Assembly (NCBI GenBank): GCA_934692295.1 | Contig: CAKUTL010000011.1 | Coordinates: 1 to 40,475, forward strand | DNA: 40,475 nt | Direction: 5' to 3' | Origin: an uncultured Candidatus Melainabacteria bacterium | GTDB taxonomy: Bacteria; Cyanobacteriota; Vampirovibrionia; Gastranaerophilales; Gastranaerophilaceae | Part shown: piece by piece, positions 1-8,165 of the stretch | Layout: every line of letters begins with the position of its first letter | Position numbering within the stretch: the stretch's first letter is position 1 | Translations under genes and position numbers: made by a program | The notes under the pieces: generated by a model | What the model was told of the DNA's origin: nothing | Databases searched by the model: none | Seen by the model: only the letters and a program-made list of their open reading frames with translations

Positions 1-1215
1 GGTTATCCAGATGGATTTTTCAAACCAAATAGAAATATTTCTCGTGCAGAATTTGCAACAATGTTGGTTAAAGGTTTCAATTTAGATTGTGATTTATCTA
101 GAAATACAATGTTCTCAGATGTTGCAAAATCAAATTGGGCAAACCCTGCAATTGCAAAAGCTGTTGATGAAGATTTGATGAAAGGTTATCCAAACAGAAC
201 CTTCCGTCCTAAAGCTCCAGTAACCCGTGTTGAAGCTTTAACTTCAATTGCGAAAGGTATGACTTGTGATATAGATAGATGCAAAGCGGACGAAATCTTG
301 AGTAGATATTCTGATGGTAATAAAGTTCCTGATTGGGCAAGAATTCCTGTTGCAAAATCATTGGATAGCGGTGCATTAAAAGATTCTCCAACTCCAAATA
401 TGATTATGCCTAACAAGGATGCTTCTCGTGCAGATATTGCTTCAATGATGCAAACAGTTCGTGTAGCTTTGGGTTACGACACAAATCCAAAAACTGCAAA
501 TACAATTTGTCCTGCTTGTCCTGTAGATAAAAATGCGTTGATTGAACACGAAGAGATTGTCAAAATTCCAACATTGAAATTATCTATGATAGACCAAGTT
601 ACGGCAAAATCTTCTCACGTTGGTCAATATTTCAGAGCTAATACTTTGGAAGATGTAACAATCAATGGTGTAACTTATCCTTGTGGTTCAACTGTTACAG
701 GTCAAGTTGTTGAAGTTATCAGACCTTCAGGCTGCGAAAAGGGTGCATTGAAATTAGCCTTTACCGAAATCAAAAATGGTGATTGCAAAACAAAATTGCC
801 TAAACAAATTTTGCAAGCTCAAGTTAACAAATCAAAAAATGTTAACCCTGTAGCTAGAGTGGTTGAATTACCATTCACTTGGGCAGGTTCATTGATTGGT
901 GTTGTTGGTAGAACAGCAGGCGGTATCTTAACAACAGTTGGTAACGCTGCCGAAAATGTTTCTAATGATGCCGGTTATATGTTAGGTCATGCTTTCCAAG
1001 GACAATTCGGGGCTTCTGCTCGAAGCTTGGGTGATGGTTTATATCAAACAGTTAAGGCACCAGTTGATGTAACAAGAACTGCTTTGTCTGGTACAATGGG
1101 CTTATTCCAAACTACCGGTGATGAATTTGCTTACCTTGTTGACCCTCGTGGATATAAAATATCTGCGGTTAATCCAAGAGAACACATTACTATCGCTTTC
1201 GGATGTAATGAATAG
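1..1215 (+). CDS. SLH-domain surface protein, 5' end outside the window
   Basis: The frame is open from base 1, so the first ATG at position 61 is internal and the gene is cut by the window edge. Three S-layer homology repeats can be seen. The first is the end of one (GYPDGFFKPNRNISRAEFA), the second runs from FSDVAKSNWANPAI to GYPNRTFRPKAPVTRVEAL, and the third is from YSDGNKVPDWARIPV to ASRADIASMM. SLH repeats bind peptidoglycan-linked polymers and attach proteins to the cell surface. The C-terminal ~230 residues contain a Gly/Ala-rich stretch (SLIGVVGRTAGGILTTVGNA) and a conserved-looking end (DPRGYKISAVNPREHITIAF), with no porin-like barrel that I can recognise. Its job beyond wall attachment is unknown. 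A strong terminator follows. The SLH assignment is secure; the full architecture cannot be judged without the N-terminus. Confidence 0.88.
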   Translation, partial: GYPDGFFKPNRNISRAEFATMLVKGFNLDCDLSRNTMFSDVAKSNWANPAIAKAVDEDLMKGYPNRTFRPKAPVTRVEALTSIAKGMTCDIDRCKADEILSRYSDGNKVPDWARIPVAKSLDSGALKDSPTPNMIMPNKDASRADIASMMQTVRVALGYDTNPKTANTICPACPVDKNALIEHEEIVKIPTLKLSMIDQVTAKSSHVGQYFRANTLEDVTINGVTYPCGSTVTGQVVEVIRPSGCEKGALKLAFTEIKNGDCKTKLPKQILQAQVNKSKNVNPVARVVELPFTWAGSLIGVVGRTAGGILTTVGNAAENVSNDAGYMLGHAFQGQFGASARSLGDGLYQTVKAPVDVTRTALSGTMGLFQTTGDEFAYLVDPRGYKISAVNPREHITIAFGCNE

Positions 1216-1248
1216 TGCAAAATAGTTGATATTCATCACTAAAAGAGG

Positions 1249-1280
1249 GGGACTCGGAAAAATTTCCGAGTCCCTTTATT
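1249..1280 (+). terminator. Rho-independent terminator after the SLH gene
   Basis: A perfect 12-bp stem (GGGACTCGGAAA paired with TTTCCGAGTCCC, 1249-1274) with a two-base loop is followed by a T-rich run. It lies 33 bases after the SLH stop codon and ahead of the convergent XRE regulator remnant. Confidence 0.85.
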
Positions 1281-1290
1281 TATATTTTAT

Positions 1291-1516
1291 TTAAAAAGAA
1301 AAATCAAAAAGTTCCTTTAATTCTATATCAAGAGCATTTGCAAGTATTCGCATTGTTTTAATTGTTACATTTGCTTCTCCTCGCTCAATTTGTCCAATAT
1401 AGTTAAAATTCATATCAACAATTTCTGCTAACTTCATTTGCGAAAGTTTTTTTCTGCTTTCTTACATACGCAAGTTTTGCACCAAATCGTTTTTCTATGT
1501 CTTTGTTTTTCTCCAT
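1291..1516 (-). pseudogene. XRE/Cro-type HTH regulator interrupted by a one-base frameshift
   Basis: Reading the minus strand from the ATG at 1516 gives MEKNKDIEKRFGAKLAYVRKQKK and then runs off frame to a stop. Removing one base from the run of seven A (seven T on the plus strand, 1447-1453) restores a 74-residue protein. It continues LSQMKLAEIVDMNFNYIGQI, then a segment with ERGEANVTIKTMRILANAL, and ends ELFDFSF before TAA at 1291. That is a complete XRE-family helix-turn-helix: recognition helix around NFNYIGQIERGE and the usual C-terminal L-x-L-x-x-L-F. The gene is divergent from the unknown gene at 1693, across an AT-rich spacer holding repeated TTAATAACTA-like words. The frameshift could be real inactivation, slippage at the homopolymer, or an assembly error. 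Confidence 0.75.
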
Positions 1517-1576
1517 AATAACCATTATAGAATTTGTAATAACAAATTTCTAACTGATAATAGATAACTAATAATG

Positions 1577-1679
1577 GTTAATAACTATTAAGAAATGTGT
1601 CAAATTAATTGAAATCGCTAAAGTATTATCATAATAAATCCGTTTAATAACTAGTAAATAATTGTTATTAACTATTATG
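1577..1679. promoter_or_regulatory. Repeated TTAATAACTA words, candidate XRE operator region
   Basis: The spacer between the divergent XRE remnant and the gene at 1693 carries TTAATAACTA at 1578-1587 and again at 1644-1653. A related TTAACTATTA lies at 1668-1677, just before the ribosome binding site of the downstream gene. Repeated words in a divergent spacer next to an HTH gene suggest operators. The binding role is inference. Confidence 0.4.
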
Positions 1680-1692
1680 AAAGGAGAATGTA

Positions 1693-2589
1693 ATGGCAAT
1701 ATCTGGTGTAAATGGTTCAGATGGGATTTATCCTCAAGGAGGTTCAAGTTCTAATAGGACGGAAGTAACAGAACACAATCAAAAGGCGAGCATTTGGATA
1801 AAATCAGATGCTAGTTCTGGATCTGTAACCGAACAAAAAATGTCAAGAAAAGTTGCAAAAGCGTGGGTAAAACAGTACCAAGAGGATAATAATTGCTCGA
1901 AAAAAGAAGCAAAAGCCGCTTTTAAGGAGCAATTTGGATATAATGTTCCAGCTAGTTTCTTTAAGAAAGTTCTTAATTTTTTAAAAGGTCCTTTGGTAAG
2001 GAATAAGGAAATTCCTGAATCACCGAAAGAAATTACTGTTAAAATAGACAATAATTCTGCAAAGGAAGAGATTTATCCTGTGGAGGAAAATAAAACTATA
2101 CAAGGTTTTCGTGTTAAATCTGGAGATGATCCTTTTGAGAAAGGTCGACCTAAGATAATTCCTTCTCCAATAAATGGTGTAACAAAAAAAGACACTGGTT
2201 ACACAATAGAAAAAGATAAAGATGGAAATACTATTTGTCGAGTTGATTATAATAATAACAATCCAGAAATAGCTCCATTTGATGAAGAAGAGGTAAGAAC
2301 CCCTGAAGGGAAATTAAAATCCTTTACAGAAAGAAGTTATTCTGGTGATGGAGAGAGAAACTATTATAAAAAATATGAATATGATAAGAATGAAAAGTTA
2401 GTCAAAATCACTATGACAACATGTGATGCATCAGGCAAAGTCCTTAAATCTGAAAATTTAAAGATAGAAGATGAGCCAGATGTCAAGCTTCATGTTTCTC
2501 TAGGAAGAGCAATTGATGGTGAAGGTGGGGATACCGAACTTCAAAAAATTCTAGCAGACAATGGCTTTACTGAAATTGGGAATCACTAA
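1693..2589 (+). CDS. Unrecognised 298-residue protein
   Basis: The ATG has a strong ribosome binding site (AAGGAG, 7 bases upstream). The protein begins MAISGVNGSDGIYPQGGSSS, with no signal peptide and no membrane segment. A Lys-rich helical part (residues ~50-95, SRKVAKAWVKQYQEDNNC then KKEAKAAFKEQFGYNVPASF) is followed by a polar, beta-rich part (DTGYTIEKDKDGNTICRVDY; YEYDKNEKLVKITMTTCDAS) resembling a short YD-like or imprint repeat (Y-x-Y-D-x-N-x-K-L-V-K). I cannot name a family. The MAIS start recurs in the gene at 3399. It is divergent from a frameshifted XRE regulator that could control it. A terminator follows immediately. Confidence 0.75.
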   Translation: MAISGVNGSDGIYPQGGSSSNRTEVTEHNQKASIWIKSDASSGSVTEQKMSRKVAKAWVKQYQEDNNCSKKEAKAAFKEQFGYNVPASFFKKVLNFLKGPLVRNKEIPESPKEITVKIDNNSAKEEIYPVEENKTIQGFRVKSGDDPFEKGRPKIIPSPINGVTKKDTGYTIEKDKDGNTICRVDYNNNNPEIAPFDEEEVRTPEGKLKSFTERSYSGDGERNYYKKYEYDKNEKLVKITMTTCDASGKVLKSENLKIEDEPDVKLHVSLGRAIDGEGGDTELQKILADNGFTEIGNH

Positions 2590-2601
2590 CCCAAAAGATT
2601 T

Positions 2602-2640
2602 AACGGCACAGGTTAAAACTTAACCTGTGCCGTTTTGTTT
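2602..2640 (+). terminator. Terminator between convergent genes
   Basis: A perfect 15-bp stem (AACGGCACAGGTTAA 2602-2616 with TTAACCTGTGCCGTT 2620-2634), a 3-base loop, then TTTGTTT. It ends the gene at 1693 and may also serve the minus-strand gene that ends at 2653. Confidence 0.88.
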
Positions 2641-2652
2641 ATTATATCTTGA

Positions 2653-3240
2653 TTATTCTGTAAAAATTGTCGAATACTCATTAAATAGTGGGTCTTTATC
2701 AGCGATTTTATCCACCTTTTTAAGAAATGCTTCTTTGTTGGCTTCTTTTTCTGCTTCTATTCCATCAATTTTCTTTTGATTGAATCCTGCAAGGGTTTCA
2801 AATCTTTTTGCCATTTCTTCATTGCCATGTTCTCTTAAAGTATCGGCTTTGAATTGGTTGGCTCTTTTCTTTCTTGCAATTTCTTCTATTTCCTTTTCAA
2901 AGTTGGAGTTTTTGCTATCAAAATGGATTTCTTCTTTTAAAGTTTTCAATACCTTAGTTAATTTTTTAGAAATTTCATTGTCTGAAAATTTATCTAGCCA
3001 ACTATTGAATCCTTCGCTAAGTGCAAAAATTGTACCTTCACTTTTGGTTGTTTGTAGAACGTCAATTTTGTCTTCTTTGTCAAATTTTAGTGCCAATACA
3101 TCGTTTGGCATGTCTTTTGTCGATTCTCTAAAAAGTTTTTGAATATTTGCGATACGTTTTGCATCTTTTGTTGCGGTTCTTACGACGAAGTTTCCTTGGA
3201 ATGATGGTGTTGCATTGAATTTGTTAATTGAGTTGTTCAT
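2653..3240 (-). CDS. Unrecognised helical protein with N-terminal P-S-F motif
   Basis: 195 residues starting MNNSINKFNATPSFQGNFVV. The short N-terminal P-S-F-Q-G stretch resembles P-N-F-G and P-H-F-G at the start of the proteins at 6221 and 6827, suggesting a shared N-terminal tag. The rest is strongly charged and predicted helical by eye (KLTKVLKTLKEEIHFDSK; FEKEIEEIARKKRANQFKA; IDGIEAEKEANKEAFLKK), probably coiled coil. There is no signal peptide or membrane segment. It stands alone on the minus strand, convergent with the gene at 1693. No function can be assigned. Confidence 0.72.
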   Translation of the reverse strand: MNNSINKFNATPSFQGNFVVRTATKDAKRIANIQKLFRESTKDMPNDVLALKFDKEDKIDVLQTTKSEGTIFALSEGFNSWLDKFSDNEISKKLTKVLKTLKEEIHFDSKNSNFEKEIEEIARKKRANQFKADTLREHGNEEMAKRFETLAGFNQKKIDGIEAEKEANKEAFLKKVDKIADKDPLFNEYSTIFTE

Positions 3241-3348
3241 TAGATCCCTTAATTCATATAATGTGCATAAATATATATTTTGCTAGTGTAAAAATAATTT
3301 GTAAACAAATGTAACAGAATATCTTAACTCTGAAATTAGACAAAATTA

Positions 3349-3362
3349 AAATACTTTATATA
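3349..3362 (+). promoter_or_regulatory. Promoter-like 14-mer AAATACTTTATATA (copy 1)
   Basis: An exact 14-base word placed 36 bases before the start codon at 3399, where a -10 region would fall. The same word precedes the genes at 9233 and 33168. A role as promoter core is inference from position and AT-rich content. Confidence 0.45.
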
Positions 3363-3398
3363 AGTAAGAGAGAACAAAATAAGAAGAGGTGAACGAAT

Positions 3399-3794
3399 AT
3401 GGCTATTTCAAATTTACAAGAAAAACTGTTATTCTATACACAACAAAAAAGTTTAATTAGTTCAAAATTATCAAATATTCAAATGCAACAATTATCAGCA
3501 ACTAAAGATGCTGCTGCAAAACAACAAGCATATAACCAACAATTGCAAGCATTATATTATGATGAAGATTATGGCTATGGTACTGAAGAATATTCAGAAA
3601 TGTTGCTTCAACTTCAAAATGAACATGAGTTTGAATTATCAACCTTAAACTCTTGGGAATCTGAATTAGACTTGCAAAAAGAAAATTTGGAAACTCAATT
3701 GAATGAAATTAACGGTTATGAATCAGCTTGGCAAAAATTATTGATGACAAATATTAAGAACGAATTTTCATATGGAGGGACAAGCAGTAAATAG
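3399..3794 (+). CDS. Small Gln/Leu-rich coiled-coil protein
   Basis: 131 residues beginning MAISNLQEKLLFYTQQKSLI. It is almost wholly helical and rich in Gln, Leu and Glu (KLSNIQMQQLSATKDAAAKQ; ELDLQKENLETQLNEING), which suggests two long coiled-coil helices joined by a Tyr/Gly/Asp turn (YYDEDYGYGTEEYSEM, residues ~53-68). No signal peptide or membrane helix. The ribosome binding site GAGGTG lies ~8 bases before the ATG, and an AAATACTTTATATA promoter-like word lies upstream. Size and composition resemble small secretion-apparatus or structural coiled-coil proteins, but I do not recognise a family. Confidence 0.75.
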   Translation: MAISNLQEKLLFYTQQKSLISSKLSNIQMQQLSATKDAAAKQQAYNQQLQALYYDEDYGYGTEEYSEMLLQLQNEHEFELSTLNSWESELDLQKENLETQLNEINGYESAWQKLLMTNIKNEFSYGGTSSK

Positions 3795-3826
3795 AAACTA
3801 AAAATTAAATAGTCAGAAGAGACAAA

Positions 3827-3856
3827 AAGAGCGGATTTATTAAATCCGCTCTTTTT
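3827..3856. terminator. Bidirectional terminator between the 3399 gene and fusA
   Basis: Stem AAGAGCGGATTT (3827-3838) pairs with AAATCCGCTCTT (3842-3853). It is flanked by A-rich sequence on one side and T-rich on the other, so it can stop transcription from both converging genes. Confidence 0.85.
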
Positions 3857-3880
3857 GTATTTAAAATTATTGGTCTAAAA

Positions 3881-5968
3881 CTATGCTTTAGCACCTGATT
3901 TAGAAATAATTTCTTCTTCGATGTTCTTAGGAACTTGTTCGTAGTTATGGAATTCCATAGAGAATGTACCACGACCTTGAGTGTTAGATCTCAAGTCAGT
4001 AGCATAACCAAACATGTTAGCCAATGGAACAAGTGCTCTAACGATAACGTTTCCAGTGTTTCCTTGAGGTTCTTGACCTTCAACACGACCACGTCTTCTT
4101 GAAATATCACCGATGATTGTACCAGTGAATTCATCAGGAATTTCGATTTCAACTTTCATCATTGGTTCTAAGATGCAAGGTTGAGCTTTTCTACAACCTT
4201 CTTTGATAGCCATAGAACCGGCAATTTTGAATGCCATTTCTGATGAATCGACTTCGTGGTAAGATCCATCGTAAAGTTCAACTTTAACGTCAATCATTGG
4301 ATAGCCAGCTAAGATACCGCCTTCAAGAGCTTCTTCCATACCTTTTCTTGCTGGTTCGATGTATTCTCTAGGAATTGCACCACCAACGATTTTGTTTTCG
4401 AATACGAATCCTGAATTTTCTTCAGCTGGAGAAATTCTAACTTTAACGTGACCATATTGACCTTTACCACCTGATTGACGGATGAATTTAGAATCTTGGT
4501 CAGCGTTTCCTCTGATAGTTTCACGGTAAGCAACTTGTGGTTTACCGATGTTAGCTTCAACTTTGAATTCTCTCATCATACGGTCAACGATGATGTCTAA
4601 GTGAAGTTCACCCATACCAGAGATGATTGTTTGACCTGTTTCTTCATCAGATTTAACTCTGAATGATGGATCTTCTTCAGCAAGTTTTTGAAGAGCAATA
4701 CCCATTTTGTCTTGGTCAGCTTTTGTTTTTGGTTCAATAGCAACTGAAATTACAGGTTCTGGGAATGTCATTCTTTCCAAGATAATTGGAGCTTTTTCAT
4801 CACACAATGTATCGCCTGTTGTTGTATCTTTCAAACCAACTGCTGCACAAATGTCGCCTGCGTAAACTTCTGATTCTTCAATTCTTTGGTCTGCGTACAT
4901 TCTAACCAATCTGGCAATACGTTCTTTTTTGCCATTTGTAGCGTTTAGAACATAAGAACCTGATGTGATTTTACCAGAGTAAACTCTTAAGAATGTTAAA
5001 CGACCAACGAATGGGTCTGTCATAACTTTGAATGCCAAAGCTGAGAATGGTTCGTCATCAGAAGAATGTCTTTCAGTTTTTGTACCGTCTTCTAATTCAC
5101 CTTCGATAGCTTTTACATCTACTGGAGATGGCATATAATCAACGATTGCGTTCAATAACAATTGAACACCTTTGTTTTTGAATGCTGTACCACAAGTTAC
5201 AGGAACGATTTTGTTTTCGCAAACTGCTTTTCTTAATACAGCTTTCAATTCGTCAATTGAAATTGAATCAGGATCTTCGAAGTATTTTTCCATCAAAGCG
5301 TCATCTTCAGATGCGATAGCTTCAACCATAGCATCGTGATATTCTTTAGCTTTTTCTAACATATCAGCAGGAATATCTTCTTCTTTAATATCTGTACCTA
5401 AGTCGTTAGTATAGATTTCAGCTTTCATTGTCATAAGGTCAATTAAGCCTGTGAATTTATCTTCAGAACCGATTGGTAATTGGATTGGAACAGCGTTAGC
5501 ACCTAATCTAGTTTTGATTTGATCAACAACTCTGTAGAAATCAGCACCAGTTCTATCCATTTTGTTTACGAATACCATACGAGGAACTTCGTATCTATTA
5601 GCTTGTCTCCAAACAGTTTCAGATTGTGATTGAACACCACCAACTGCACAGAATACAGCTACAACACCGTCTAATACACGTAAAGAACGTTCAACTTCGA
5701 TTGTGAAGTCAACGTGTCCAGGGGTATCAATGATGTTGATTTGGTGTCCTTTCCAAGTAGCTGTTACGGCAGCTGATTGGATAGTAATACCACGTTCTTT
5801 TTCTTGTTCCATAAAGTCTGTTACAGCAGCACCATCGTGAGTTTCACCGATTTTGTGAGTTTTACCTGTGTAAAACAAGATACGTTCTGTTGTAGTTGTT
5901 TTACCGGCGTCGATGTGGGCTGCAATACCAATGTTTCTAATTTTTTCCAATGGAGTTAATCTTGCCAT
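3881..5968 (-). CDS. fusA: Translation elongation factor G
   Basis: 695 residues, the usual EF-G length. This GTPase drives ribosome translocation. All GTP-binding motifs are present: AHIDAGKTTTTERIL (G1), RGITIQSA (G2), DTPGHVDF (G3) and NKMDRTGADF (G4). The later EF-G domains are intact, including GQYGHVKVRISP in domain IV and the C-terminal GRGTFSMEFHNYEQVP. The start MARLTPLEKIRNIGI matches the family. Here it stands alone rather than in an rpsL-rpsG-fusA-tuf cluster, and it is read convergently with the small coiled-coil gene. Assignment is secure. Confidence 0.98.
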   Translation of the reverse strand: MARLTPLEKIRNIGIAAHIDAGKTTTTERILFYTGKTHKIGETHDGAAVTDFMEQEKERGITIQSAAVTATWKGHQINIIDTPGHVDFTIEVERSLRVLDGVVAVFCAVGGVQSQSETVWRQANRYEVPRMVFVNKMDRTGADFYRVVDQIKTRLGANAVPIQLPIGSEDKFTGLIDLMTMKAEIYTNDLGTDIKEEDIPADMLEKAKEYHDAMVEAIASEDDALMEKYFEDPDSISIDELKAVLRKAVCENKIVPVTCGTAFKNKGVQLLLNAIVDYMPSPVDVKAIEGELEDGTKTERHSSDDEPFSALAFKVMTDPFVGRLTFLRVYSGKITSGSYVLNATNGKKERIARLVRMYADQRIEESEVYAGDICAAVGLKDTTTGDTLCDEKAPIILERMTFPEPVISVAIEPKTKADQDKMGIALQKLAEEDPSFRVKSDEETGQTIISGMGELHLDIIVDRMMREFKVEANIGKPQVAYRETIRGNADQDSKFIRQSGGKGQYGHVKVRISPAEENSGFVFENKIVGGAIPREYIEPARKGMEEALEGGILAGYPMIDVKVELYDGSYHEVDSSEMAFKIAGSMAIKEGCRKAQPCILEPMMKVEIEIPDEFTGTIIGDISRRRGRVEGQEPQGNTGNVIVRALVPLANMFGYATDLRSNTQGRGTFSMEFHNYEQVPKNIEEEIISKSGAKA

Positions 5969-6088
5969 TTTTTCTTTTCCCTTTTTTATTATATGTACAT
6001 CGCTATTTTATATTTAGCCTCACTATGATTATCCCATAAAAATATTAGATTTCAATTAAAATAGAAGTTTTATTAACTTTTTTTAGAC

Positions 6089-6113
6089 GATAAGTCAATA
6101 AGTTGATAAATTG
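6089..6113. repeat. Short tandem ATAAGTnn repeats (first site)
   Basis: Upstream of fusA, three octamers run in tandem: ATAAGTCA, ATAAGTTG, ATAAATTG. A related but longer array lies at 18378-18417. They look like short tandem intergenic repeats. No function can be stated. Confidence 0.5.
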
Positions 6114-6163
6114 GTTTTGAGGGAATGGGGAATAGGGGAATAAGTTCGTTACTCTCATATACA

Positions 6164-6195
6164 AAAGCGAAGTGGCTTTTCAACCACTTCGCTTT
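6164..6195 (-). terminator. Terminator after the gene at 6221
   Basis: Stem AAAGCGAAGTGG (6164-6175) pairs with CCACTTCGCTTT (6184-6195) around an 8-base loop. Read on the minus strand it ends in a T run, directly after the stop of the gene at 6221. Confidence 0.8.
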
Positions 6196-6220
6196 CTATT
6201 TATTTTTTTATTATTGAAAT

Positions 6221-6796
6221 TTATTCTCCGAATGAGTCTAGTAATTTACCAATTGCTACATTTTTTTGAACAGTTTCTTTTGATGCTTTTGCAGCTTCCT
6301 TGGCTGCTTCTGCATATTTGTCCGCAGCGACTCCATCCAAAATTTTTGCTACTGTTGTTAATCCTCCAAGGGAATCAATACCATTTAAAACGTCGCAACT
6401 ATCCCAAACATTAAATACAGGTTTCCCCTCATTTTCGTATCTGGCAATTCCGTATAAATCTACACCACTACCACTAGAAGATCTTTTTCTGTGAATTAAA
6501 ATAATATTTCTTGCTGTTTCAGACAATCCTTGACTATTTTTTTCTCTCCCATATCTTGTTTCGTACATGTTGGTATCAAATCTTCCAAAGTACGCATTTT
6601 TATCTGCTTGTAATTTGCATTTTAAATTTTCATCAACCGAAACGTGGTAAAATTTTGTATCTTTTAATTCTTCACCAGCTTTTTGTAGTGCTTTAATTTC
6701 GTCAAGAGATGCGTTTTCAAGTGCTTTTTTAGCTCCTTTTGAGATTTTTAACGCCATTCCAAAGTTTGGAGAAGAGTAATTGTTGTTGATTTGCAT
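6221..6796 (-). CDS. Unrecognised protein of the P-N-F-G family (paralogue of 6827)
   Basis: 191 residues beginning MQINNNYSSPNFGMALKISK. The N-terminus matches the upstream neighbour at 6827: M-Q-(I/V)-(N/S)-N-N then (S/T)-S/P-P-x-F-G, followed by a K-rich helix ending K-A-x-E-E-L. The centre is polar, with VDLYGIARYENEGKPVFNVW as a beta-like stretch. The C-terminal helix is Ala/Lys-rich (DKYAEAAKEAAKASKETV). No signal peptide, membrane helix or catalytic motif is visible. The two paralogues lie 30 bases apart and are probably co-transcribed. No function assigned. Confidence 0.72.
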   Translation of the reverse strand: MQINNNYSSPNFGMALKISKGAKKALENASLDEIKALQKAGEELKDTKFYHVSVDENLKCKLQADKNAYFGRFDTNMYETRYGREKNSQGLSETARNIILIHRKRSSSGSGVDLYGIARYENEGKPVFNVWDSCDVLNGIDSLGGLTTVAKILDGVAADKYAEAAKEAAKASKETVQKNVAIGKLLDSFGE

Positions 6797-6826
6797 TGTT
6801 TTTTCCTTTCATGTATATTTTCTAAT

Positions 6827-7282
6827 TTAATCTTTGCGAATAATTTTTGCCATTTGTCTATCAAGAATTTTAACTGTTTCAATTGCTTGTCCTAGAGGGG
6901 TCTTGGCTTCTTTCATTGTTTTATATGCTGCAAGAGCCTCCTCATTTGAATCGAATGGAACTCTTAAACAGAATCTTTGTCCTTTACGTCTAAAATTAAT
7001 TATTGGAGAACCATCCCAAATTGTAGTGATGTTCAATTCGTTGGTTTTTGGCTTTACTGGGTGAAAAAGTTTTACAAAAACGTCTGGACCGTTATCAGTT
7101 ATCCTTGGTTCAAGATCTTCTGTTAATTCCAGTGTTCTAGTTGTAATACCTGCTAATTCTTCTTCTGCTTTACGAAGGAGATTCAAATCTTGTGGTGTTA
7201 ATGTATGAAGTTTTTTCTGAGCTTTAGGTGAAATCCTAAAAGAGCCAAAATGTGGAGAGGTTAAATTGTTTGAAACTTGCAC
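6827..7282 (-). CDS. Unrecognised protein of the P-H-F-G family (paralogue of 6221)
   Basis: 151 residues beginning MQVSNNLTSPHFGSFRISPK. After the P-H-F-G tag comes a helix (LTPQDLNLLRKAEEELAGIT) that aligns with the same region of the 6221 protein (SLDEIKALQKAGEELKDT). A beta-rich middle follows (NITTIWDGSPIINFRRKGQR) and a C-terminal helix (AIETVKILDRQMAKIIRKD) whose KILD word is also in the 6221 protein (VAKILDGVAAD). It is the first gene of a two-gene minus-strand unit. The two proteins are clearly related by architecture. Function is unknown. Confidence 0.72.
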   Translation of the reverse strand: MQVSNNLTSPHFGSFRISPKAQKKLHTLTPQDLNLLRKAEEELAGITTRTLELTEDLEPRITDNGPDVFVKLFHPVKPKTNELNITTIWDGSPIINFRRKGQRFCLRVPFDSNEEALAAYKTMKEAKTPLGQAIETVKILDRQMAKIIRKD

Positions 7283-7373
7283 TTACTAATTCCTTCTATA
7301 TAAAATGATTCGTAAGTGTATTAAAGCTCCTAAATATAAAATTTGCTTTTATTTTGACAAAGATGAAGTTTTG

Positions 7374-8081
7374 TTAAATTCCAACAGATAATCCTGCACA
7401 AATATTTATTGATTGACCGGTAATTCCCTTTGCTTCTGCTGAAATTAAGTATTTTACAAGTCCTGCAATTTCTTCTGGCTTAACAAATCTTCGTTGGGGG
7501 ATACTTTCCAAAATTTCTTCTTCTGAAAAATCGCTATCTTCTATTGAAGATTTGCCTAATTCTGTATCGACCCACCCTGGGTTAATTGTGTTTACTGTAA
7601 TTCCAAATTCTGCAAGTTCTAATCCTGTCGCTTTAGAAAGACCAATTAGTCCGGCTTTTGTTGAAGAATAAATGCTTGCATATGCTTCTCCCATAACGCC
7701 TGATATGGAACCGATATTGATAATTCTTCCAAATTTATTTTCTTTCATTTGAGGAACTGCACATTTCATTAAATAAATTGGAGCTTTTAGATTAACTGCA
7801 AGCATGCTGTTTAGTTTTTCGATTTCAGTGTTCTCAATTCCGCAATAGATATAATCTCCTGCATTATTGACTAAAATGTCAATCTTTTTTTCTTGGATAA
7901 AATCACCAAGTTTAATTAAATCTTCTTCTTTAGAAAGGTCGCAAACAAAATACATTCCTTCTCCAAATTCTTTGAGATTGTTTTCGCTTCTTGCAGTAAC
8001 GTAAACATTTCCATAGTTTTGAAGCGATTTTGCAATAGCTTTCCCTATTCCTCGTGATGCTCCTGTTACTAATATATTCAT
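7374..8081 (-). CDS. Short-chain dehydrogenase/reductase (FabG-like)
   Basis: 235 residues with a classical SDR Rossmann fold. The cofactor motif TGASRGIG is at residues 6-13, NNAG at 72-75, and the catalytic Ser125, Tyr138 and Lys142 lie in GSISGVMGEAYASIYSSTKAG. The PGWVDTE motif follows, and the C-terminal GITGQSINICAG is typical of FabG-type 3-oxoacyl-ACP reductases. It should reduce a keto group or oxidise an alcohol with NAD(P)H. The substrate cannot be read from sequence, and no other fatty-acid genes are adjacent, so a role as the housekeeping FabG is not certain. Confidence 0.88.
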   Translation of the reverse strand: MNILVTGASRGIGKAIAKSLQNYGNVYVTARSENNLKEFGEGMYFVCDLSKEEDLIKLGDFIQEKKIDILVNNAGDYIYCGIENTEIEKLNSMLAVNLKAPIYLMKCAVPQMKENKFGRIINIGSISGVMGEAYASIYSSTKAGLIGLSKATGLELAEFGITVNTINPGWVDTELGKSSIEDSDFSEEEILESIPQRRFVKPEEIAGLVKYLISAEAKGITGQSINICAGLSVGI

Positions 8082-8114
8082 TTTAGTTTGCTCCTTTATA
8101 AAAATATGGCGTTA

Positions 8115-8139
8115 AAAAATCCCCGAATTGTCGGGGATT
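8115..8139 (-). terminator. Terminator after secG
   Basis: Stem AATCCCCGA (8118-8126) pairs with TCGGGGATT (8131-8139). On the minus strand the hairpin is followed by a run of T, between the secG stop and the SDR gene. Confidence 0.85.
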
Positions 8140-8165
8140 AAAATTTTATTGTTTGGATAATTTTT

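Noticed and set aside
3881..5968. Tetracycline-resistance ribosomal protection protein
   Set aside because: Length, domain IV GQYGHVKVRI and overall motifs are those of housekeeping EF-G.
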